Shown in pieces: positions 6,197 to 11,250 of a DNA stretch of 11,250 nt. Position 1 is the stretch's first letter; each line of letters starts with the position of its first letter. The notes under the pieces were generated by a model. The model saw only the letters and a list, made by a program, of their open reading frames with translations. It was not told the origin of the DNA and searched no databases. A program made the position numbers and the translations under genes. Origin of the DNA: Oceanospirillaceae bacterium (GTDB taxonomy: Bacteria > Pseudomonadota > Gammaproteobacteria > Pseudomonadales > Balneatricaceae); NCBI GenBank assembly GCA_023954795.1, contig JAGSHA010000072.1, positions 1 through 11,250 on the forward strand, read 5' to 3'.

Positions 6197-7498
6197 ATGA
6201 ACTCAAAGATGAAGCGCCGGCTTTCCGGTGTTTTGCTGGGGGCGGCAATTGCTGCTGCATCAGGTACAGCGTCTGCGTACAACCTGGTTAATGAAGACGG
6301 TACTGAGCTGAACTTTGATCTGGAGCTGATTGCAGGCTATTTCAGTAGCCAGGAAACATACGGAAACGCTGAAAGTAAACCAAACTGGACTGAGGTCTAC
6401 GCGAAGTATGGATTCTCTGGCAGCAAAGCACTGAGCAACGGTGCGGCTGTGTACGGTGCCGCAAATGTTCTGAGTTCTGGAACGTTTGGTGACGGTGATG
6501 CGGCAGGTCTTACAACAGGCGATGAAAGCGAAACAGAGATTGAGGATCTGTACGCTGGCTTCCGCAACGATATGGTGGATTTTTCCATCGGTCGTCAGAA
6601 CGTCACAATTGGCGATGGTTTTCTCCTGAACGGCGACTCCCTGAATATGGGCGAAGGGCTGGATGGGATCGTGCCTGGCTTTAGTGCAAACCGTGGCGGT
6701 GCATACTGGCTGGCTGCGCGTAAAGCGTTTGATAAAACCGCCGTCTTGAAAGTTGGCGGGGACTCAGGTCTGCGCTCCGATATTTTCTGGATTGAATCTG
6801 ACAACCCGGCTCAGGCAAGCGTGGAACTGGCGGGCATCAACGTTGAGCATATTTCCGAAAAGGGTACTTTCGGTGCGATGTATATAGAAGGTCAGGGCGT
6901 AGACGCAACTGAGGCTTCTTTCTTCGGCTACGAAGGTCGTGACGGTCAGGAAACCCTTAGCTTGCGCTATCAGGGCAATGCGGGTGTTGAGAACCTGTTC
7001 CTGTCTGCTGAATATGTGACCCAGGAAAATGGTGTAACAGGTGCTGACGCGGATGCATGGTATGCAGAAGCAGGTTGGACCTTTGCGGATATGCCTTGGT
7101 CACCAAGCGTAAACTATCGCTATACCAGCTATGACAATGGTTATGACCCGCTGTTCTTCGGATTCAACCGTGGTTACGGAACCTGGTTCCAGGGTGAAGT
7201 AGCAGGCAATTACGCAGGACCATTTGGTACTGATTCCAATATCCACTATCTCGGTGCTACCGCACACCCAACCGAAACGCTGACTGTCGGCGCAATGTAT
7301 TTTGACTTCAGCGATACCAATAACGGTGCGGGTACAAATGACGCAAATGAAATCAATATCTGGGCAGAATGGGTGGCAGCAGACCATCTGATTATCAGCC
7401 CGTTGATCGGTTTCTATACCCCGGATGGTGCGTCCAGCACCCAGGGTAATGATGACACCAATACCTATTTCCAGGTACTGGCTATCGTTCCGTTCTAA
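6197..7498 (+). CDS. Outer-membrane porin, alginate-export (AlgE)-like beta-barrel
   Basis: The 433-residue product has a classical signal peptide with basic residues (KMKRR), a hydrophobic core and cleavage after ASA (residue 27). It is then rich in alternating hydrophobic/polar strands with many Gly, Tyr, Trp, Asn and Asp. It ends in YFQVLAIVPF, whose terminal Phe is the usual outer-membrane assembly signal. The VDFSIGRQNVTIGDGFLLNG motif (about 129-148) is like the GRQ motif of alginate-export family porins, which are single-chain barrels with varied small-substrate roles. The ATG at 6197 is set by GGAGG at 6183-6187, nine bases upstream; a second ATG at 6209 would also leave an intact signal peptide. 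It is followed, after a terminator-like hairpin, by an aldehyde dehydrogenase on the same strand, which suggests uptake of a compound that is then oxidised. The substrate is unknown; it need not be alginate. Confidence 0.85.
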   Translation: MNSKMKRRLSGVLLGAAIAAASGTASAYNLVNEDGTELNFDLELIAGYFSSQETYGNAESKPNWTEVYAKYGFSGSKALSNGAAVYGAANVLSSGTFGDGDAAGLTTGDESETEIEDLYAGFRNDMVDFSIGRQNVTIGDGFLLNGDSLNMGEGLDGIVPGFSANRGGAYWLAARKAFDKTAVLKVGGDSGLRSDIFWIESDNPAQASVELAGINVEHISEKGTFGAMYIEGQGVDATEASFFGYEGRDGQETLSLRYQGNAGVENLFLSAEYVTQENGVTGADADAWYAEAGWTFADMPWSPSVNYRYTSYDNGYDPLFFGFNRGYGTWFQGEVAGNYAGPFGTDSNIHYLGATAHPTETLTVGAMYFDFSDTNNGAGTNDANEINIWAEWVAADHLIISPLIGFYTPDGASSTQGNDDTNTYFQVLAIVPF

Positions 7499-7523
7499 CC
7501 ATAGCGGACGGACACGTTATGCG

Positions 7524-7549
7524 CCGGACTCAGTAATGGGTCCGGTTTT
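7524..7549 (+). terminator. Intrinsic terminator/attenuator between porin and dehydrogenase
   Basis: CCGGACTC (7524-7531), loop AGTAAT and GGGTCCGG (7538-7545) form an 8-bp stem with one G-U pair, followed by TTTTA. It lies 25 bases after the porin stop and 36 bases before the next ATG. It may allow partial read-through, giving more porin than enzyme mRNA, or the second gene may have its own promoter. Confidence 0.65.
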
Positions 7550-7584
7550 AATGGCTATATGAAAACTATAAAGGACCAACCTCC

Positions 7585-8997
7585 ATGCAGAGAGAATACA
7601 GTTTAATTATTAATGGCAAACAAGTTGCGGGTGGCCGGGGAACTTTTGATGTAATCAACCCGGCAACCGAAGAGGTTGTATCAGCGTGTCCTTACGCAAC
7701 CGTTGAGCAGTTGAATGACGCCGTAGATGCGGCCGATGAGGCATTTAAAACGTGGCAATACAGCAGCGATGAAGAGCGTAAGCAAGCGCTGCACCGTATC
7801 GCTGATGGTATTGAGGCGAATGCAGCTGAGCTGGCTGAAGTCATTGTGAAAGAGCAGGGCAAGCCGATGTTTCTGGCACAGGCCGAAGTCGGTGGAGCTG
7901 TTGCATGGACACGCTATACCGCGGATCTGGAGATTCCAGTCGAGGTACTGGAAGACAGCGACAATAAACGTATTGAGCTTCACCGCAAGCCGTTGGGCGT
8001 TGTGGGTTCCATTACCCCTTGGAACTGGCCGCTAATGATTGCAGTGTGGCATATCATGCCCGCACTCCGTACAGGTAATACGGTTGTCTGCAAGCCATCA
8101 GGCCTGACACCTCTGAATACCATCATGTTGGCAGAAATTATCAGTAAAGAAGTCCCTGCCGGTGTTATGAACCTGGTGACAGGGGAAAGTGGAATTGGTA
8201 GTGCGATCACCGGTCACGAAAAAATTCGTAAGATTGTGTTTACTGGTTCGACCCCTACAGGGCAGGCAATCATGCGTAACGCTGCGGGTAACTTGAAGCG
8301 TCTGACACTGGAATTGGGTGGTAACGACGCAGGTATTATCCTGCCGGATGCTGATGTGAACGCGATTGCCGAAGGTATTTTCCAGACAGCATTCCTGAAT
8401 ATGGGGCAGACCTGTGCCGCACTGAAGCGTCTGTATGTTCATGACAGCCAATATGATCAAGTGTGCGAAAAATTGGTTGAGCTCGCCAACGCTCAAACTG
8501 TGGGTGACGGTATGGCAGAAGGCACAACCTTCGGCCCTGTACAAAACAAGGATCAGTTCGACTTGGTAAAAGAGTTGGTTGACGACGCGAAAGCGAATGG
8601 CGCCGATGTATTGTGCGGTGGTCAGCCGTTAGACGGCAAAGGTTTCTTCTATCCGCCAACCATTGTTGCGAATGTAACTGACGATATGCGTATCGTAGCT
8701 GAGGAGCAGTTTGGTCCAACGTTGCCGGTGATACGTTATAGCGACGTAGATGAGGCGGTAGAGCGGGCTAACAACTGCGACGTCGGCCTGGGTGGTTCTG
8801 TTTGGTCCTCTGACATTGAAGGCGCTCAGAAGATCGCTCAACGTCTGGAGTGCGGAACTGCATGGATTAACGGTCACGCTGAAGTGCTTCCTCATGCTCC
8901 TTTTGGCGGCTGTAAAATGTCTGGCTTTGGTGTGGAGTTTGGGCAGGAAGGACTGCTGGAATATACCGTTCCTCAGACCCTGAATATCAACAAGTAA
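7585..8997 (+). CDS. NAD(P)-dependent aldehyde dehydrogenase
   Basis: The 470-residue product matches full-length aldehyde dehydrogenases, which oxidise aldehydes to carboxylic acids in the cytoplasm. The core residues are present: TPWNWP with Asn147 (oxyanion hole), Lys170 in VVCKPS (cofactor), GSTPTG (221-226, Rossmann glycine motif), the general-base Glu243 in LELGGN, the nucleophile Cys277 in FLNMGQTCAALKR, Glu374 in EEQFGP and the C-terminal KMSGFG motif (444-449). After Lys170 the usual Glu of KPxE is Gly173 (KPSG), a position that normally helps select NAD over NADP, so coenzyme preference may differ. AAGGA lies nine bases before the ATG. It follows the porin by 86 bp across a terminator-like hairpin and is closed by two strong terminators. 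The substrate cannot be read from sequence. Confidence 0.94.
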   Translation: MQREYSLIINGKQVAGGRGTFDVINPATEEVVSACPYATVEQLNDAVDAADEAFKTWQYSSDEERKQALHRIADGIEANAAELAEVIVKEQGKPMFLAQAEVGGAVAWTRYTADLEIPVEVLEDSDNKRIELHRKPLGVVGSITPWNWPLMIAVWHIMPALRTGNTVVCKPSGLTPLNTIMLAEIISKEVPAGVMNLVTGESGIGSAITGHEKIRKIVFTGSTPTGQAIMRNAAGNLKRLTLELGGNDAGIILPDADVNAIAEGIFQTAFLNMGQTCAALKRLYVHDSQYDQVCEKLVELANAQTVGDGMAEGTTFGPVQNKDQFDLVKELVDDAKANGADVLCGGQPLDGKGFFYPPTIVANVTDDMRIVAEEQFGPTLPVIRYSDVDEAVERANNCDVGLGGSVWSSDIEGAQKIAQRLECGTAWINGHAEVLPHAPFGGCKMSGFGVEFGQEGLLEYTVPQTLNINK

Positions 8998-9021
8998 CCC
9001 CTTTCTCATTTTCCCCCTCGT

Positions 9022-9059
9022 TGCTGCCGGCCATCATGCTGGCAGCAGCCCTCTTTTTC
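9022..9059 (+). terminator. Rho-independent terminator of the dehydrogenase gene
   Basis: TGCTGCCGGC (9022-9031) pairs with GCTGGCAGCA (9038-9047) with one G-U pair and a six-base loop, followed by CCCTCTTTTTCT. It lies 24 bases after the stop codon. Confidence 0.85.
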
Positions 9060-9101
9060 TTGTCACCTTGGCTGTCTAGCGATTTCTCATGCTGGAGTTC
9101 G

Positions 9102-9129
9102 CAGGAACCTTCGGGTTCCTGTGCTTTTT
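9102..9129 (+). terminator. Second rho-independent terminator
   Basis: CAGGAACC-TTCG-GGTTCCTG (9102-9121) is an 8-bp stem with a stable TTCG tetraloop, followed by TGCTTTTTA. It sits about 40 bases beyond the first terminator, so the two act in tandem. Confidence 0.85.
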
Positions 9130-9230
9130 ATGCTTGTTTGAAATGACGAATAAAAAACACATACAGATGTATCACAAGTGTTACCTGATATTTAATCAGT
9201 ACCTGTAAAAAAAATCGTTAGGGAAGGGTA

Positions 9231-9262
9231 GAAATAAGAAAGGGCACGAAGTACGTGCCCTT
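9231..9262 (-). terminator. Terminator hairpin read on the minus strand
   Basis: AAGGGCACG (9240-9248) and CGTGCCCTT (9254-9262) form a perfect 9-bp stem with a 5-base loop. On the minus strand it is followed by TCTTATTTC; the plus strand has no T-run after it. It could end the ChaN-like gene transcript or a separate small RNA. Confidence 0.65.
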
Positions 9263-9440
9263 AGGATCGAGACAGTAAGGAATTGTCTTTCGGCTTTGAA
9301 CAACTCTTCACTGTAGAAAATCGTAATATGTATTCTGTATCTGCTTATATAAAGCTCTGGAGCATCCTTGCTCTCCGAGTTTCCTGATTTTCGGCTTTGA
9401 TCAGGAAGCCCGCCTGTTGTCGGCTCTTTCGCTGGAAAAA
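9263..9440 (-). ncRNA. Candidate structured RNA: twin hairpins with identical loops
   Basis: On the minus strand the 11-nt loop CAAAGCCGAAA occurs twice, each time closed by a different stem. One is 8 bp, TTCCTGAT/ATCAGGAA (9407-9400 and 9388-9381). The other is 7 bp with two G-U pairs (9305-9299 and 9287-9281). The wobble pair next to the second loop becomes a C-A mismatch if read from the plus strand, which favours the minus strand. A GAGCA-AGGA-TGCTC hairpin (9373-9360) lies between them, and the terminator at 9231-9262 follows. No coding frame is supported here. It may be an independent small RNA or the 3' UTR of the ChaN-like gene. A promoter near 9460-9490 (TTGCTC-N18-TTAATT) is weak. 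It matches no RNA family I recognise. Confidence 0.33.
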
Positions 9441-9583
9441 CCGTAACAGTTAAGGTTAATTAAGGACCTAAAGTAGTATCAGAGCAATACGAAGTATTTC
9501 GTAATTTGTTATCTCGGGCTGATATTTATGTGTTTAAAAGCAGTTGGTCAGCCAGCCTAAATAAAGCACTCAGCAACGACTGT

Positions 9584-10510
9584 TTATTTCTGGCTCGTTT
9601 TGAGATCTTTGCAGTAGTCACGATCAGTGAATCGAGGTGTAAACCAAACATAGTCCGCTTGAAGTTTCATGCCCTGGAGAGCATTCGGATCGTTCTGTAA
9701 CGTTGGATCAACTTCTTGCAGCATGATTACTAATGGTTGTTTGGTACTTTTTCTCAGGCGCAGATGCAGGGGGACGGCCGTATCTTTGCGGACATGGTAG
9801 CCTCCTGCAATGAGAATCGTCTGTGACGACTTCACGCCATCAATCGCTGCTGCCATATATGCATCTCGTGCCAATTGGATATTTACCATGGGCGATAAAC
9901 GCTCTCTGGGCATCATTTCACAGTGCTGTTCGTAAATATCGTCCAGAAGTGATGCGCGGATCTTACTGCTCATTTCAAGCACTGTCTTAAATCGCGAATC
10001 GGTGATTAAAGCCTCTGTGCCGTCTTTGTAGATGCTTTTGATTTTACTACGCGATATGTTGCCTACTAAAAGTGTTGCGTCTTCAGAGAGGATTTGGCGG
10101 ACGATAGGCCCATAGAACTCCCAGGGCCAACCTTGTTCGTTCCAGTTAAGCGTCTTTTGAAGCTGATCGTCAGAATCCGAGGTCTGGATTATGGTCGTGG
10201 CATTAGACTGGCTCTCATCAAGCATTTCAAGAATGACCGAAGGTTTGTCCGAATCATTCATTAGTGTGCTCAGTATGAGTTGTTCCAGACGATGGTGATC
10301 AGGGTTGTCATGCTTTTCGCCGATTAAGATGACATCATGCTTTTTCAGTACAGCCAATAGTGATTGAGGCTCAACGGCTTCTAGTGTCCGCAAGTCGTAA
10401 ACTTTACCCACATCGGGATGGTCGGTGTTCAGTGGCGATAACCACTCCTCGACGGCATTGGCATGAAGGGGGATTAGTATGGCAAGCAATACACCTAATA
10501 AGCGCTTCAT
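9584..10510 (-). CDS. ChaN-like haem-binding/TraB-Tiki superfamily exported protein
   Basis: The product has 308 residues with a signal peptide (MKRLL, hydrophobic core, cleavage after HANA at residue 19). There is no lipobox Cys, so it is predicted to be a soluble periplasmic protein. ChaN-family motifs appear in order: LIGEKHDNPDHH (62-73), SVILEML (91-97), WPWEFYGPI (128-136), the ARDAYMA region (214-220) and IAGGYHVRKDTAVPLHL (234-250). Campylobacter ChaN binds paired haems and is linked to iron uptake; many relatives are uncharacterised and the fold is shared with Tiki/TraB-type proteases, so the exact role is uncertain. The ATG at 10510 directly follows an in-frame GTG at 10513, and either could serve, as the ribosome binding site (AGAG) is weak. 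It lies 99 bp downstream of the repeat protein, beyond a perfect hairpin, and converges on the dehydrogenase gene. Confidence 0.85.
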   Translation of the reverse strand: MKRLLGVLLAILIPLHANAVEEWLSPLNTDHPDVGKVYDLRTLEAVEPQSLLAVLKKHDVILIGEKHDNPDHHRLEQLILSTLMNDSDKPSVILEMLDESQSNATTIIQTSDSDDQLQKTLNWNEQGWPWEFYGPIVRQILSEDATLLVGNISRSKIKSIYKDGTEALITDSRFKTVLEMSSKIRASLLDDIYEQHCEMMPRERLSPMVNIQLARDAYMAAAIDGVKSSQTILIAGGYHVRKDTAVPLHLRLRKSTKQPLVIMLQEVDPTLQNDPNALQGMKLQADYVWFTPRFTDRDYCKDLKTSQK

Positions 10511-10535
10511 CACAGAATTCTCTGTCCAATTAAAC

Positions 10536-10574
10536 GGGAAAGCCTCTGTTCGAAGGCGTTTCGAACAGAGGCTT
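10536..10574 (-). terminator. Perfect 15-bp hairpin between repeat protein and ChaN-like gene
   Basis: The arms at 10540-10554 and 10560-10574 are exact 15-base reverse complements around a 5-base loop. On the minus strand the stem is followed by TTTCCCGTTT, a poor T-run, so termination may be incomplete. On the plus strand a TTTTT run comes only after an intervening AAGAAG. It lies 36 bases beyond the repeat-protein stop. Confidence 0.6.
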
Positions 10575-10609
10575 AAGAAGTTTTTACCAGCTGAAGAGTG
10601 AATACAAGC

Positions 10610-11250
10610 CTAGGCTGCAATTTGACGTCGGTTGCGGGGTTGCTGCCGCTCATCGTTACGAATGATTTTGGATAGAATCCACCAGAAAAGCGGGAATAAT
10701 CCGAGTAATAATAGCCAGAACGTCGTACCCAATTCACCTTCCGATTCTGCTCCCATAGAAGCTGATTTTGCGGTCTTGTGCGTTGTAGAGCCCGAACTAT
10801 TAGACGCCAAAGACAAAGCGTTACCTGATGAAGCCGCTGCATTGGATTCAGCTAACTGGCTCTTTGCTGCAGCATTATTGGAACCACTTTCGCTTTCAAT
10901 ACCCGCTGAGGTAGAACCCAAAGCCCCTGTTCCTGCGATGCTTCCACCACCGTTACCGTCTGCGAACCCGCCTGTGTCACTTGTAGAGCCACCGTTACCA
11001 TCTGCGAACCCGCCAGTGCCACTTGTAGAGCCACCGTTACCATCTGCAAACCCACCAGTGCCACTTGTAGAGCCACCGTTACCATCTGCGAACCCGCCAG
11101 TGCCGCCTGTGGAGCCACCGTTGCCATCTGCGAACCCGCCAGTGGCGCCTGTAGAGCCACCGTTGCCATCTGCGAACCCGCCAGTGCCGCCTGTAGAGCC
11201 ACCGTTGCCATCTGCGAACCCGCCAGTGCCGCCTGTAGAACCACTGTTAC
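10610..11250 (-). CDS. Gly-rich repeat protein with C-terminal membrane anchor, C-terminal part (gene runs off right edge)
   Basis: The minus strand is open from the right edge to a TAG at 10612-10610, giving 212 complete codons; the start lies outside. The visible N-terminal side consists of 14-residue repeats (S-T-S/G-G/A/D-T-GGFADGNGG). A Ser/Ala/Asn-rich linker follows, with acidic patches (ESES, GAESEGE). Then comes one hydrophobic segment (about 37 to 17 residues from the C-terminus; TTFWLLLLGLFPLFWWILSK) and a basic tail (RNDERQQPRNRR). This layout fits a surface or periplasmic protein whose repeat stalk is tethered to the membrane, with the tail in the cytoplasm. It lacks the PEP, GG or LPXTG motif of known sorting tags. 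The DGNGG turns could bind calcium but are not RTX nonapeptides. Function is unknown. The TTG at 10921 is not a credible start because the frame continues through the repeats. Confidence 0.82.
   Translation of the reverse strand, partial: NSGSTGGTGGFADGNGGSTGGTGGFADGNGGSTGATGGFADGNGGSTGGTGGFADGNGGSTSGTGGFADGNGGSTSGTGGFADGNGGSTSDTGGFADGNGGGSIAGTGALGSTSAGIESESGSNNAAAKSQLAESNAAASSGNALSLASNSSGSTTHKTAKSASMGAESEGELGTTFWLLLLGLFPLFWWILSKIIRNDERQQPRNRRQIAA
10947..11250 (-). repeat. 42-bp tandem repeat array (7 full units plus a partial one at the edge)
   Basis: Units begin at 10947, 10989, 11031, 11073, 11115, 11157 and 11199, exactly 42 bp apart, and an eighth begins at 11241. Each encodes 14 residues, so unit gain or loss keeps the frame. 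The three units nearest the C-terminus encode STS; those farther upstream encode STG. Several differences are synonymous (GGT/GGC before AAC). One unit has TGATGG and the last has TSDTGG. A second antisense-like frame on the same strand is also open across the array, simply because the repeat has no stops in it. Confidence 0.95.

Noticed and set aside
8098..8544. 148-codon minus-strand open frame inside the dehydrogenase gene
   Set aside because: It is antisense to a full-length, motif-complete dehydrogenase and rich in His, Cys and Thr, as expected for a shadow frame.
9488..9503. TACGAA-GTAT-TTCGTA palindrome as a recombination site
   Set aside because: It is short, superficially like site-specific recombinase arms, and no integrase gene or duplicated partner is present.
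10852..11244. Alternative minus-strand frame across the repeats (VALQAALAGSQMAT-type repeat)
   Set aside because: It is open only because the 42-bp unit has no stops in that frame. The Gly-rich frame continues into a linker, membrane span and stop, and better explains the synonymous changes.
10947..11250. RTX calcium-binding repeats
   Set aside because: The unit is 14 residues with DGNGG, not the nine-residue GGxGxDxUx pattern.

Overview
The window looks like chromosomal DNA of a marine-type gammaproteobacterium (Oceanospirillales/Alteromonadales-like). This is inferred from family content: a VpsR-type enhancer-binding protein, a separate gspA-gspB pair, a GRQ-type porin, a ChaN-like protein and a cyclic-di-GMP-I riboswitch, all with mid-GC composition. 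The species cannot be assigned. I see no tRNA, rRNA, insertion sequence or CRISPR array. Genes at both edges are cut by the window.

Left part (1-3259). A minus-strand gene encoding an exported protein begins at 591 and runs off the left edge. Because it has no stop inside the window, it is easily missed. Its leader (about 592-758) carries a convincing GEMM-I (c-di-GMP-I) riboswitch aptamer, an 11-bp inverted repeat that brackets the aptamer, and a small hairpin abutting the Shine-Dalgarno sequence. A sparsely coding stretch follows, with one plausible small minus-strand gene (1202-1501). Next comes a minus-strand VpsR/NtrC-family regulator (1611-3002). It is transcribed divergently from gspA across a 257-bp region rich in short palindromes.

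Middle (3260-9130). gspA (AAA+ ATPase, membrane span, periplasmic domain, peptidoglycan-binding domain) and gspB are coupled with 1 bp between them. In known systems these proteins help assemble the type II secretion secretin through the cell wall; no other T2SS gene is present here. After 422 bp without a gene come an outer-membrane porin and an aldehyde dehydrogenase. They lie on the same strand, are separated by an intergenic hairpin-terminator, and are closed by two intrinsic terminators. The pair suggests uptake and oxidation of a small organic substrate.

Right part (9131-11250). A gene-free interval holds two hairpins that present an identical 11-nt loop, followed by a terminator hairpin read on the minus strand. 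This is a candidate structured RNA or the 3' UTR of the minus-strand ChaN-like gene (9584-10510). Upstream of that gene, beyond a perfect 15-bp hairpin, is the C-terminal end of a minus-strand protein. It has at least seven 14-residue Gly-rich repeats (42-bp units), a polar linker, one membrane segment and a basic tail.

A working hypothesis (inference) is that the left half is a c-di-GMP-responsive, secretion- or matrix-related neighbourhood: a riboswitch-controlled exported protein, a relative of the biofilm regulator VpsR, and GspAB. The porin-dehydrogenase pair appears functionally separate.
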